Positions 32,077 through 43,377 of a stretch of DNA of 64,000 nucleotides are shown here, piece after piece. Positions within the stretch are counted from its first letter, which is position 1, and every line of letters begins with the position of its first letter. Position numbers and translations under genes: made by a program. The notes beneath the pieces are model-generated. The model was not told the DNA's origin and searched no databases. It saw nothing but the letters and a program-made list of their open reading frames with translations. Origin of the DNA: Streptomyces sp. CC0208 (lineage in GTDB: Bacteria > Actinomycetota > Actinomycetes > Streptomycetales > Streptomycetaceae); NCBI RefSeq assembly GCF_003443735.1, contig NZ_CP031969.1, positions 3,658,001 to 3,722,000 of the forward strand. Reading direction: 5' to 3'.

Positions 32077-34875
32077 GTGACCACCCCCGCCTTGAACATG
32101 CCTCTGGAGATCCCCGCCCTCACCGACGCCGAGGAGATCCGCTGTGACGTCCTCGTCGTCGGCGGCGGCACCGCCGGCACCATGGCCGCCCTGACCGCCG
32201 CCGAGCACGGCGCGAACGTGCTGTTGCTGGAGAAGGCCCACGTCCGGCACTCCGGCGCCCTCGCCATGGGCATGGACGGCGTCAACAACGCGGTCATCCC
32301 CGGCCGCGCCGAACCCGACGACTACGTCGCCGAGATCACCCGCGCCAACGACGGCATCGTCGACCAGTCCACCGTCCGCCAGACCGCCACCCGCGGCTTC
32401 GGCATGGTGCAGCGCCTGGAGTCGTACGGCGTGAAGTTCGAGAAGGACGAGCACGGCGACTACGCGGTCCGCCAGGTCCACCGCTCCGGCTCCTACGTGC
32501 TGCCGATGCCGGAGGGCAAGGACGTCAAGAAGGTCCTGTACCGGCAGCTGCGGCGGCGTGAGATGCGGGAGAAGATCCGCATCGAGAACCGGGTGATGCC
32601 GGTGCGGGTGCTCACGGCGGAAGGGCGGGCCGTGGGTGCGGTCGGCTTCAACACGCGCACGGGCGCGTTCGTCACGGTCCGCGCGGGCGCGGTGATCCTG
32701 GCGACCGGCGCCTGCGGCCGCCTGGGCCTGCCCGCCTCCGGCTACCTGTACGGCACCTACGAGAACCCGACCAACGCGGGCGACGGCTACGCCATGGCCT
32801 ACCACGCGGGCGCCGAACTGACCGGCATCGAGTGCTTCCAGATCAACCCGCTGATCAAGGACTACAACGGCCCCGCCTGCGCCTACGTCGCCAACCCCTT
32901 CGGCGGCTACCAGGTCAACCGGCACGGCGAGCGCTTCGTCGACTCCGACTACTGGTCCGGCCAGATGATGGCCGAGTTCGCGGCGGAGGTCGCCTCCGAC
33001 CGGGGCCCGGTGTACCTGAAGCTGAGCCACCTGCCCGAGGAATCGATCTCGTCCCTGGAGTCGATCCTGCACTCCACGGAACGGCCCACCCGCGGGACCT
33101 TCCACGAGGGCCGCGGTCACGACTACCGCACCCACGACATCGAGATGCACATCTCCGAGATCGGTCTGTGCGGCGGCCACTCGGCCTCCGGCGTCCGCGT
33201 CGACGACCACGCCCGTACGACCGTCCCGCGCCTCTACGCCGCCGGCGACCTGGCCTGCGTCCCGCACAACTACATGATCGGCGCGTTCGTCTTCGGTGAC
33301 CTCGCGGGCGCGGACGCCTCCCAGTACGCGCCCTATGAAGGGGAGTTGCCGACCGACCAGCTCCGCGAGGCGCACGAACTGATCTACCGCCCGCTGCGCA
33401 ACCCGGACGGCCCACCGCAGCCCCAGGTCGAGTACAAGCTGCGCCGCTTCGTGAACGACTACGTGGCCCCGCCGAAGTCCGGCGCCCGTCTTTCGCTGGC
33501 CCTGGAGTCCTTCGAGCGGATGCGGGAGGACATCGCCGCGATGGGTGCGCAGACCCCGCACGAGCTGATGCGCTGCGCCGAGGTCTCCTTCATCCGCGAC
33601 TGCGCGGAGATGGCCGCCCGCGCCTCGCTGGCCCGCACGGAGTCCCGCTGGGGCCTCTACCACGACCGTCTCGACCACCCCCATCGCGACGACATCTCCT
33701 GGTTCCACCATCTCGATCTGCACAAGTCCCCCTCCGGTGCGATGGAGTTCACGGCCCGGCCCGTGGCTCCCTATCTGGTCCCGATCGACGAGTTCACTCC
33801 GGTCGGCGGCCCCTCCCGGCACCTCGGCGAGGTGCACGCCGAGGAGGTGGCGACGGCGGGGGCACGCGAGCTCGCCCCGGTCGCGGGCGGGCGGCCCGGT
33901 GCCTCGGGCGACACCGACACGGGCGACCCTGGCGACCGCTCCGGTGCGGGAGCGGTGGCGAACGCCCCGATCCCGGCGGCCCCCGTCTCGTCCCGTCTGC
34001 TCGACCTCCTCGCCCTCGCCGAGCAGGAACCCGAACTCGCCGCCCTGCGGACCTACTTGTCCGACCCCGATCCCGCCGTCCGCCGTACGGCCGTCACCGT
34101 CCTGACGGAGACCACGCCCCCGGGGACCGGACCGGTCCTCGCGGAGTCCCTCACCGACAACGACCCCGGTGTCCGCGCCGCCGCGGCCGCGTCCCTGCGC
34201 GAACTCGTCGAGACGCTGCCGCCCGAACCCGCCCTCCGCGAAGGTCTCGCCACTGCCCTGGCCGAGTCCGACCCGGTGGTCCGCGCCACCGCCCTGGACG
34301 TCCTGCGCGCCCTGCACCTCGGCGACACGGAACTCTTCGCCGGGGCCCTCACCGACACGGACATCCCGGTCCGCATCGAGGCCGTCCGCGCCCTCGTGTC
34401 GGTGGACGCCGCCGAGGAACTCGCCCGCGCGGCCGCCACCGACCCGTCCCGTGAGGTCCGCGTGACGATCGCCAAGGCGTTGGCGACGGTGTGGGCCGAA
34501 CGCCCGCTGGACGTCGCCCTCGACGCCCTGGCCCGTCTCACCGAGGACCCCGACGCCCTGGTGCGGGGGGCGGCTTACGGAGCGCTGGGCACCACCGGCT
34601 GCCCCGCCCCCCTCGCCGCCCGCGCCGTCACCGCCCTGTCGGCCCCCGCCTGGCAGGTCCGGTCGGGTGCCGCGACGGCACTGTCCGCCGCCGCCCCGGA
34701 CGTGGCCGTCCCCGCCCTTGCCAAGGCCCTCGCCGACCCGAACGCCGACGTCCGCAAGGCAGCCGTCCTCGCCCTGACCCGGCACACGGGCACCGAGGAC
34801 GCCCGCGCGGCCCTGGCCACGGCGACGACGGACTCGGACGCGGACGTCAGGGCGTATGCGGCGCGGGCGTTGTGA
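32077..34875 (+). CDS. AprA/fumarate-reductase-like flavoprotein fused to a HEAT-repeat domain
   Basis: 932-residue cytosolic flavoprotein starting at GTG 32077. Residues 24-34 are the FAD dinucleotide fold (DVLVVGGGTAG). EKAHVRHSGALAMGMDGVNN (~52-71) resembles adenylylsulfate reductase AprA. GAVILATGACGRLGLP, NPTNAGDGYAMAYHAGAELT and TVPRLYAAGDLACVPHNYMI are the conserved fumarate-reductase/AprA blocks. Residues up to ~590 complete this fold with the helical C-terminal part. After a Gly/Asp-rich linker (~600-635), residues ~636-932 are eight or so ~31-residue HEAT/PBS-lyase-like repeats (LSDPDPAVRRTAVTVLTE, LTDNDPGVRAAAAASLRE, LADPNADVRKAAVLALTR). The ferredoxin at 28855 is its likely electron acceptor or donor. 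Whether it acts on adenylyl sulfate, sulfite or an organosulfur substrate is unknown. Confidence 0.87.
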   Translation: MTTPALNMPLEIPALTDAEEIRCDVLVVGGGTAGTMAALTAAEHGANVLLLEKAHVRHSGALAMGMDGVNNAVIPGRAEPDDYVAEITRANDGIVDQSTVRQTATRGFGMVQRLESYGVKFEKDEHGDYAVRQVHRSGSYVLPMPEGKDVKKVLYRQLRRREMREKIRIENRVMPVRVLTAEGRAVGAVGFNTRTGAFVTVRAGAVILATGACGRLGLPASGYLYGTYENPTNAGDGYAMAYHAGAELTGIECFQINPLIKDYNGPACAYVANPFGGYQVNRHGERFVDSDYWSGQMMAEFAAEVASDRGPVYLKLSHLPEESISSLESILHSTERPTRGTFHEGRGHDYRTHDIEMHISEIGLCGGHSASGVRVDDHARTTVPRLYAAGDLACVPHNYMIGAFVFGDLAGADASQYAPYEGELPTDQLREAHELIYRPLRNPDGPPQPQVEYKLRRFVNDYVAPPKSGARLSLALESFERMREDIAAMGAQTPHELMRCAEVSFIRDCAEMAARASLARTESRWGLYHDRLDHPHRDDISWFHHLDLHKSPSGAMEFTARPVAPYLVPIDEFTPVGGPSRHLGEVHAEEVATAGARELAPVAGGRPGASGDTDTGDPGDRSGAGAVANAPIPAAPVSSRLLDLLALAEQEPELAALRTYLSDPDPAVRRTAVTVLTETTPPGTGPVLAESLTDNDPGVRAAAAASLRELVETLPPEPALREGLATALAESDPVVRATALDVLRALHLGDTELFAGALTDTDIPVRIEAVRALVSVDAAEELARAAATDPSREVRVTIAKALATVWAERPLDVALDALARLTEDPDALVRGAAYGALGTTGCPAPLAARAVTALSAPAWQVRSGAATALSAAAPDVAVPALAKALADPNADVRKAAVLALTRHTGTEDARAALATATTDSDADVRAYAARAL

Positions 34876-34926
34876 CGTGAGGTGACATGAGGTGAGGTGA
34901 CGTGACGTGACGTGAAGTGAGGTGAC
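34872..34926 (+). repeat. Eleven tandem GTGAC-type pentamers overlapping a stop codon
   Basis: Eleven GTGAN or ATGAG pentamers in a row (GTGAC, GTGAG, GTGAC, ATGAG, GTGAG, then three GTGAC, GTGAA, GTGAG, GTGAC). The first unit includes the TGA stop of the flavoprotein gene. It is a slippage-prone simple repeat between convergent genes. Confidence 0.9.
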
Positions 34927-34943
34927 GCGGGACAACTCCCGCG
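34926..34943. terminator. Possible short terminator between convergent genes
   Basis: CGCGGG pairs with CCCGCG around ACAACT. The 6-bp stem is short, but its position between the convergent flavoprotein and recQ genes suits a two-way terminator. Confidence 0.35.
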
Positions 34944-34967
34944 CCCCACGCCGGAGCCCGGCGGCGG

Positions 34968-36998
<2,031 letters not shown>

Positions 36999-37246
36999 AG
37001 TCCCGTCCCCCGTACGTCGTCCCTCGACCACTGCCTCCACGATAGGGGCCGGGACCGACAGCGTCGGAGTTATCCACAGGCCGGGCCGGTGACGTTGCAT
37101 GGTCATTCGATCGGCCGATGTCACATGGCGCACTCGTTCGAGGCGGGACATGCTGCTGGGGCGGGCTGGGGAGGCCCCGTTCCTCCCCACGGACGGCGCC
37201 TCGCCCGCACGCCTCTCCCGCCTCAAGCGCCTCAAGGAGAACCACG

Positions 37247-37801
37247 ATGGCCCCTCGGCCCCTGAAGGCAGTGCTCACCGTCGCGGCGGCAGCGGCCTTC
37301 TCACTGACCGCGGTCCCCGCGCAGGCAGCAGACCCGGACCCGCTCGTCTGGACGGAGCTGTCCAAGACGTACGGGGCCACGGGTGCGTATGCCTACGAGC
37401 CGTACGCCGTCGCCGACGGCTTCACCCCGACGGCCTGTGTGCCCGGCGGGGGCTACCGCTACGTCAACGAGGAGAACGTCGGGCAGACCGATCCCGAGAC
37501 GCCCGCAGCTCTCCTCTACGAGGACGGCCCGTACGGGCGCAGGCTCGTCGCGGTGGAGTGGATCGCGAAGGCCGAGTCGGGTGCCGCCGCGCCGGTGATG
37601 TTCGGTCAGACCTTCCAGAAGCCGGTCGACCGGCCGGACACGGACTCCAGCTACACGCTGCGTGCCTGGATCTACAAGACGAACCCCAGCGGTCTCTTCA
37701 GCCCCACACATCCCGATGTGACGTGCTCGGCGGACCAGGACTCAGACCCTGACCTGACCCACGACCTGATCCCGGACCTGGATCTGGACCTGGACCTGTG
37801 A
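37247..37801 (+). CDS. Small secreted protein of unknown function with Asp-Leu tail
   Basis: 184-residue protein not recognised beyond being exported. ATG 37247 has AAGGAG 7 nt upstream. Residues 1-27 are a signal peptide (cleavage expected at AQA|ADPDP). The mature part has two pairs of cysteines at most and no catalytic motif that I can name. The C-terminus ends with repeated Asp-Leu pairs (DLIPDLDLDLDL) from a GAYCTG hexamer repeat in the DNA, suggesting recent slippage growth. The gene is convergent with nuoN, and the strong hairpin at 37806-37852 ends both transcripts. Confidence 0.75.
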   Translation: MAPRPLKAVLTVAAAAAFSLTAVPAQAADPDPLVWTELSKTYGATGAYAYEPYAVADGFTPTACVPGGGYRYVNEENVGQTDPETPAALLYEDGPYGRRLVAVEWIAKAESGAAAPVMFGQTFQKPVDRPDTDSSYTLRAWIYKTNPSGLFSPTHPDVTCSADQDSDPDLTHDLIPDLDLDLDL

Positions 37802-37805
37802 CCAC

Positions 37806-37852
37806 ATGCGGCGGGCCCCGGCTCCCTGTGAGGGATCCGGGGCCCGCCGCAT
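37806..37852. terminator. Strong bidirectional terminator at the end of the nuo operon
   Basis: ATGCGGCGGGCCCCGG pairs perfectly with CCGGGGCCCGCCGCAT (16 bp). Inside the loop TCCCT pairs with AGGGA around GTG. It lies 5 nt after the small secreted-protein gene and 24 nt from the nuoN stop, so it serves both convergent units. Confidence 0.85.
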
Positions 37853-37875
37853 GAACACGGTTCTGTCCTCCCAGG

Positions 37876-39525
37876 TCAGCGCACGAACACTCCCGCCTGG
37901 TTCGCCAGGTCCAGGAAGTACTGCGGTGCCACACCGAGCACCAGGGTGACCGCCACGCCGACCCCGATCGCCGTCATCGTCAGCGGCGACGGCACGGCGA
38001 CCGTCGGTCCCTCCGGACGCGGTTCGCTGAAGAACATCAGCACGATCACGCGGATGTAGAAGAACGCCGCGATGGCCGACGAGATCACACCGACCACGAC
38101 GAGCGGCGCCGCGCCGCCCTCCGCCGCCGCCTTGAACACGGCGAACTTCCCGGCGAAGCCGGAGGTCAGCGGGATACCGGCGAAGGCCAGCAGGAACACC
38201 GCGAACACGGCGGCCACCAGCGGCGAACGACGGCCCAGCCCCGCCCACTTGGACAGGTGCGTCGCCTCACCACCGGCATCGCGGACCAGCGTGACCACGG
38301 CGAACGCGCCGATCGTCACGAACGAGTACGCGGCCAGGTAGAAGAGGACCGACGACACCCCGTCCGGCGTGGTCGCGATGACACCGGCGAGGATGAATCC
38401 GGCGTGCGCGATCGACGAGTACGCCAGCAGCCGCTTGATGTCGGTCTGGGTGATCGCGACGATCGCACCGCCGAGCATGGTGACGATCGCGACGGCCCAC
38501 ATGACCGGCCGCCAGTCCCAGCGCAGGCCCGGCAGGACGACGTAGAGGATCCTGAGCAGCGCGCCGAAGGCGGCCACCTTGGTCGCCGCCGCCATGAAAC
38601 CGGTGACCGGCGTCGGCGCCCCCTGGTAGACGTCCGGGGTCCACATGTGGAACGGGACCGCGCCCACCTTGAACAGCAGCCCCATGACGATCATCGCGGC
38701 GCCGATCAGCAGCAGCGCGTCGTTGCCCATGGTGTCGGCGAGCGCCGGGTCCACGGTGCCGATGGTCCCGTCGACGACCTTCGCGATGGTGCCGTACGAC
38801 ACCGAGCCCGCGTAGCCGTACAGCAGCGCGATGCCGAACAGGGTGAACGCGGAGGCGAACGAGCCGAGCAGGAAGTACTTGACCGCGGCCTCCTGCGACA
38901 TGAGCCGCTTGCGGCGGGCCAGCGCGCACAGCAGGTACAGCGGGAGCGAGAAGACTTCCAGGGCCACGAACAGCGTCAGCAGGTCGTTGGCGGCCGGGAA
39001 GATCAGCATGCCGGCGACCGCGAAGAGCAGCAGCGGGAACACCTCGGTGGTGGTGAACCCGGCCTTCACGGCCGCCTTCTCGCTGTCGCTGCCCGGCACC
39101 GAGGCGGCCTGCGCGGCGAACGAGTCAACGCGGTTGCCGTGTGTCTCGGGGTCGAGCCTGCGCTCGGCGAAGGTGAACAGGCCGACCAGGGACGCCAGCA
39201 GGATCGTGCCCTGGAGGAACAGGGCCGGTCCGTCGACGGCGATCGCGCCCATGGCGGCGATGCCCGCCTTGGTGGTGCCGTATCCGTCGGCGGCCAGGGC
39301 TACGACCGCCGCGAAGGCGGCGCACAGGGCCACGACGGAGACGAACAGCTGGGCGTAGTAACGGGACTTGCGCGGGACGAAGGCCTCGACCAGCACTCCG
39401 ATGATCGCCGCGCCCAGGATGATCAGGGTGGGCGACAACTGCCCGTATTCGATCTTCGGCGCGTCGATCTTGGAGATCGGGTCGGCCGCGGTTGTCCACA
39501 GGCTGTGGACGACTGTCGCGCTCAC
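37876..39525 (-). CDS. nuoN: NADH-quinone oxidoreductase subunit N
   Basis: 549-residue antiporter-like membrane subunit of complex I, one of three proton-pumping modules (N, M, L). About 14 hydrophobic segments; lysines in the broken helices are typical of the family (LFKVGAVPFHMWTPDVYQG, TDIKRLLAYSSIAHAGF). The start is GTG 39525, overlapping the nuoM stop (GTGA). It is the last gene of the operon, closed by the terminator at 37806-37852. Confidence 0.95.
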   Translation of the reverse strand: MSATVVHSLWTTAADPISKIDAPKIEYGQLSPTLIILGAAIIGVLVEAFVPRKSRYYAQLFVSVVALCAAFAAVVALAADGYGTTKAGIAAMGAIAVDGPALFLQGTILLASLVGLFTFAERRLDPETHGNRVDSFAAQAASVPGSDSEKAAVKAGFTTTEVFPLLLFAVAGMLIFPAANDLLTLFVALEVFSLPLYLLCALARRKRLMSQEAAVKYFLLGSFASAFTLFGIALLYGYAGSVSYGTIAKVVDGTIGTVDPALADTMGNDALLLIGAAMIVMGLLFKVGAVPFHMWTPDVYQGAPTPVTGFMAAATKVAAFGALLRILYVVLPGLRWDWRPVMWAVAIVTMLGGAIVAITQTDIKRLLAYSSIAHAGFILAGVIATTPDGVSSVLFYLAAYSFVTIGAFAVVTLVRDAGGEATHLSKWAGLGRRSPLVAAVFAVFLLAFAGIPLTSGFAGKFAVFKAAAEGGAAPLVVVGVISSAIAAFFYIRVIVLMFFSEPRPEGPTVAVPSPLTMTAIGVGVAVTLVLGVAPQYFLDLANQAGVFVR

Positions 39526-41093
39526 TTGGCCGCCTCCACCTCGGGCTTGGGGTCCTTCTTGTGTACGTCGGACATGGTCGACTTCACCGCCGGGTTCACG
39601 ATGTCCGTGACGGGCTTCGGATAGACGCCCAGGAAGATCAGCAGGACGACCAGCGGGGCCACGACCACGAGCTCACGCACGCGCAGGTCCGGCATCGCCG
39701 AGACCTCCGGCTTCACCGGGCCCGTCATCGTCCGCTGGTAGAGGACGAGGGTGTACAGCGCGGCGAGCACGATGCCGAAGGTCGCGATGATGCCGATCAC
39801 CGGATAGCGCGCGAACGTGCCGACCAGGACCAGGAACTCACTGACGAAGGGCGCGAGTCCCGGCAGGGACAGGGTCGCGAGGCCGCCGATCAGGAAGGTG
39901 CCCGCGAGCACCGGGGCGACCTTCTGGACACCGCCGTAGTCGGCGATGAGCCGCGAGCCGCGCCGCGAGATCAGGAAGCCGGCCACCAGCATCAGCGCGG
40001 CCGTCGAGATCCCGTGGTTGACCATGTAGAGCGTCGCCCCGGACTGGCCCTGGCTGGTCATCGCGAAGATGCCCATGATGATGAAGCCGAAGTGCGAGAT
40101 CGACGCGTAGGCCACCAGGCGCTTGATGTCCCGCTGGCCGACCGCGAGCAGCGCCCCGTAGATGATGCTGATCACCGCCAGGACGAGGATCGCGGGCGTC
40201 GCCCACTTGCTGGCCTCCGGGAAGAGCTGGAGGCAGAAGCGGAGCATCGCGAAGGTGCCCACCTTGTCGACGACCGCCGTGATGAGCACGGCGACCGGGG
40301 CGGTGGCCTCCCCCATCGCGTTGGGCAGCCAGGTGTGCAGCGGCCACAGGGGCGCCTTCACCGCGAAGGCGAAGAAGAACCCGAGGAACAGCCAGCGCTC
40401 GGTGTTGGTCGCCATGTCGAGCGTGCCGTTGGCCCGCGCCTCGGCGATCTCCTGAAGGCTGAAGTTCCCGGCGACGACATAGAGGCCGATCACCGCGGCC
40501 AGCATGATCAGACCGCCGACCAGGTTGTAGAGGAGGAACTTCACGGCGGCGTACGAGCGTTGGGCCGCCGCGTTCTCGTCCGAGCCCGCGTGGGCGCGGT
40601 CCCCGAAGCCCCCGATGAGGAAGTACATCGGGATCAGCATGGCTTCGAAGAAGATGTAAAACAGGAAGACGTCGGTGGCCTCGAAGGAGATGATCACCAT
40701 CGCCTCGACGCCCAGGATCAGGGCGAAGAAGCCCTGCGTCGGCCGCCACCGCTTGCTTCCGGTCTCCAACGGGTCGGCGTCGTGCCAGCCCGCCAGGATG
40801 ATGAACGGGATCAGCAGGGCGGTCAGCGCGAGGAGCGCCACCCCGATGCCGTCCACACCCAGCTCGTACCGGACGCCGAAGTCCGCGATCCAGGCGTGCG
40901 ATTCGGTGAGCTGGTAGCGGGCGCCGTCCGGGTCGAAGCGGACCAGGACGACGATCGCGAGGGCGAGGGTGGCGATCGAGACGAGCAGCGCCAGCCACTT
41001 CGCGGCGGTGCGCCGGGCGGCCGGCACGGCGGCCGTGGCGATGGCCCCGATCGCCGGGAGCACCGCCGTCGCTGTCAGCAGAGGAAAGGACAT
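39522..41093 (-). CDS. nuoM: NADH-quinone oxidoreductase subunit M
   Basis: 523-residue antiporter-like membrane subunit. ATG 41093 (MSFPLLTATAVL) is the family start. The conserved blocks are FFEAMLIPMYFLIGGFG, AFAVKAPLWPLHTWLPNAM with the pump Lys, and QRDIKRLVAYASISHFGFI. It lies 5 nt after nuoL and overlaps nuoN, so translation is coupled. Confidence 0.95.
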   Translation of the reverse strand: MSFPLLTATAVLPAIGAIATAAVPAARRTAAKWLALLVSIATLALAIVVLVRFDPDGARYQLTESHAWIADFGVRYELGVDGIGVALLALTALLIPFIILAGWHDADPLETGSKRWRPTQGFFALILGVEAMVIISFEATDVFLFYIFFEAMLIPMYFLIGGFGDRAHAGSDENAAAQRSYAAVKFLLYNLVGGLIMLAAVIGLYVVAGNFSLQEIAEARANGTLDMATNTERWLFLGFFFAFAVKAPLWPLHTWLPNAMGEATAPVAVLITAVVDKVGTFAMLRFCLQLFPEASKWATPAILVLAVISIIYGALLAVGQRDIKRLVAYASISHFGFIIMGIFAMTSQGQSGATLYMVNHGISTAALMLVAGFLISRRGSRLIADYGGVQKVAPVLAGTFLIGGLATLSLPGLAPFVSEFLVLVGTFARYPVIGIIATFGIVLAALYTLVLYQRTMTGPVKPEVSAMPDLRVRELVVVAPLVVLLIFLGVYPKPVTDIVNPAVKSTMSDVHKKDPKPEVEAAK

Positions 41094-41098
41094 CGGTA

Positions 41099-43063
41099 TC
41101 AGACCGCCCTCATCAGCAGGGTCGCGGCGACGAGGATCGCCGCGCCGCCGAACATCGAGACCGCGTACGACCGCGCGTAGCCGTTCTGCAGCTTGCGCAT
41201 CCGCCCGGACAGACCGCCGACCGAGGCCGCCGTGCCGTTGACCACGCCGTCGACCAGGGTGTGGTCGACGTACACCAGGGACCGTGTGAGGTGCTCTCCG
41301 CCGCGGACCAGGACGACGTGGTTGAAGTCGTCCTGGAGCAGGTCGCGCCGGGCGGCCCGGGTGAGCAGCGACCCGCGCGGGGCGACGACCGGGACGGGTT
41401 TGCGGCCGTACTGGGCCCAGGCGAGGGCGACGCCGATCAGCAGGCACACCATGGTGGCGCCGGTGACGGTGGCCGCGCTGAGCGGGGAGTCGCCCTCGCT
41501 GTGCCCGGTAACCGGCTCCAGCCAGTGCAGGAAGCGGTCGCCGATGCTGAAGAACCCGCCCGCGAAGACCGATCCGAAGGCCAGCACGATCATCGGGATC
41601 GTCATGGACTTCGGGGACTCGTGCGGGTGCGGTTCTGCGTGCTCGCCATGGTGTTCGGCCGCGGGCTCCGCACTGGGGGCCTCCGGGGAGCGGGTGGACT
41701 GGTTCTTCCAGCGCTCCTCCCCGAAGAACGTCATCAGCATCACGCGCGTCATGTAGAAGGCGGTGATGGCCGCGCCCAGCAGGGCGCAGGCGCCGAGGAT
41801 CCAGCCCTCGGTGCCGCCCTTGGCGAAGGCCGCCTCGATGATCTTGTCCTTGGAGAAGAAGCCGGACAGGCCGGGGAAGCCGATGATGGCGAGGTAGCCG
41901 AGGCCGAACGTCACGAAGGTGACCGGCATGTACTTCCTGAGGCCGCCGTACTTCCGCATGTCGACCTCGTCGTTCATGCCGTGCATGACCGAACCGGCTC
42001 CCAGGAAGAGCCCGGCCTTGAAGAAGCCGTGCGTCACCAGGTGCATGATCGCGAAGACGTAGCCGATGGGGCCGAGGCCCGCGGCGAGGACCATGTAGCC
42101 GATCTGCGACATGGTCGAGCCGGCCAGTGCCTTCTTGATGTCGTCCTTCGCGCAACCGACGATCGCACCGAACAGGAGCGTGACGGCACCGACGACGGTG
42201 ACGACGAGCTGGGCGTCCGGCGCGAGGTTGAAGATGTTGGCGGAGCGGACGATCAGGTAGACGCCCGCGGTCACCATGGTCGCCGCGTGGATGAGGGCCG
42301 AGACCGGGGTCGGGCCCTCCATGGCGTCCCCGAGCCAGGACTGCAGCGGCACCTGGGCCGACTTGCCGCAGGCGGCGAGCAGCAGCATCAGGGCGATGCC
42401 GGTGAGTGTCGCCTCGGAGGCGCCCTCGACGAGTCCGGGCTTTTCATGACTGCCGAGGACCGGGCCGAAGGCGAAGGTGCCGAAGGTCGTGAACATCAGC
42501 ATGATCGCGATCGACAGGCCCATGTCGCCCACGCGGTTGACCAGGAATGCCTTCTTCGCGGCCGTCGCCGCGCTGGGCTTGTGCTGCCAGAAACCGATCA
42601 GCAGGTAGGAGGCGAGACCGACGCCCTCCCAGCCGACGTACAGCAGCAGGTAGTTGTCGGCGAGGACGAGCAACAGCATCGCCGCGAGGAACAGGTTCAG
42701 ATAGCCGAAGAAGCGGCGGCGGCGCTCGTCGTGCTCCATGTACCCGATCGAGTACAGGTGGATCAGCGAGCCGACGCCGGTGATCAGCAGCACGAACGTC
42801 ATCGACAGCTGGTCGAGACGGAAGGCGACGTCCGCCTGGAAGCCCTCGACGGGCACCCAGCTGAACAGGTGCTGGGTGAGCGTGCGGTGCGCGGCGTCCT
42901 TGCCGAGCAGGTCGGCGAAGAGGATGGCGCCGAACACGAAGGAGGCGCCGGCGAGCAAAGTGCCGATCCAGTGGCCGACGGCGTCCAGCCGCCGGCCGCC
43001 GGTCAGCAGGACCGCCGCTCCGAGCAGGGGCGCCGCGATGAGCAGCGCGATCAGGTTCTCCAC
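41099..43063 (-). CDS. nuoL: NADH-quinone oxidoreductase subunit L
   Basis: 654-residue distal proton-pumping subunit, starting at GTG 43063. WEGVGLASYLLIGFW, AACGKSAQVPLQSWLGDAM and CAKDDIKKALAGSTMSQIGY are the conserved motifs with pump lysines. The C-terminus carries the long lateral helix region that braces NuoM/N. A His/Glu-rich loop (HHGEHAEPHPHESPKS) near residue 470 is a local insert. It lies 14 nt after nuoK. Confidence 0.95.
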   Translation of the reverse strand: MENLIALLIAAPLLGAAVLLTGGRRLDAVGHWIGTLLAGASFVFGAILFADLLGKDAAHRTLTQHLFSWVPVEGFQADVAFRLDQLSMTFVLLITGVGSLIHLYSIGYMEHDERRRRFFGYLNLFLAAMLLLVLADNYLLLYVGWEGVGLASYLLIGFWQHKPSAATAAKKAFLVNRVGDMGLSIAIMLMFTTFGTFAFGPVLGSHEKPGLVEGASEATLTGIALMLLLAACGKSAQVPLQSWLGDAMEGPTPVSALIHAATMVTAGVYLIVRSANIFNLAPDAQLVVTVVGAVTLLFGAIVGCAKDDIKKALAGSTMSQIGYMVLAAGLGPIGYVFAIMHLVTHGFFKAGLFLGAGSVMHGMNDEVDMRKYGGLRKYMPVTFVTFGLGYLAIIGFPGLSGFFSKDKIIEAAFAKGGTEGWILGACALLGAAITAFYMTRVMLMTFFGEERWKNQSTRSPEAPSAEPAAEHHGEHAEPHPHESPKSMTIPMIVLAFGSVFAGGFFSIGDRFLHWLEPVTGHSEGDSPLSAATVTGATMVCLLIGVALAWAQYGRKPVPVVAPRGSLLTRAARRDLLQDDFNHVVLVRGGEHLTRSLVYVDHTLVDGVVNGTAASVGGLSGRMRKLQNGYARSYAVSMFGGAAILVAATLLMRAV

Positions 43064-43077
43064 GATTCAGCGACCCC

Positions 43078-43377
43078 TTACAGCTTCATCAGGCTGGCGT
43101 CGTCGACCGAGGCCGAGTGGCGGGAACGGAACAGCGACACGATGATCGCGAGCCCGACCACGACCTCCGCGGCGGCGACGACCATCGTGAAGAAGGCGAT
43201 GATCTGGCCGTCGAGATTGCCGTGCATCCGGGAGAAGGCGACGAACGCGAGGTTGCAGGCGTTGAGCATGAGCTCGATGCACATGAACACGACGATGGCG
43301 TTGCGCCTGATCAGCACTCCGGTGGCGCCGATCGTGAACAACAGGGCGGCGAGGTAGAGGTAGTTGACCGGGTTCAC
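43078..43377 (-). CDS. nuoK: NADH-quinone oxidoreductase subunit K
   Basis: 99-residue three-helix membrane subunit (MrpC-like). The GTG start at 43377 overlaps the nuoJ stop. The conserved second and third helices carry buried glutamates ([15 protein letters not shown], and [17 protein letters not shown]). Length and motifs are typical. Confidence 0.95.

Noticed and set aside
30262..34935. A >1500-residue open frame on the minus strand across the flavoprotein operon
   Set aside because: It is antisense to several well-supported genes, is rich in Gly/Arg/His without any domain, and exists because GC-rich codon use leaves the complementary frame open.
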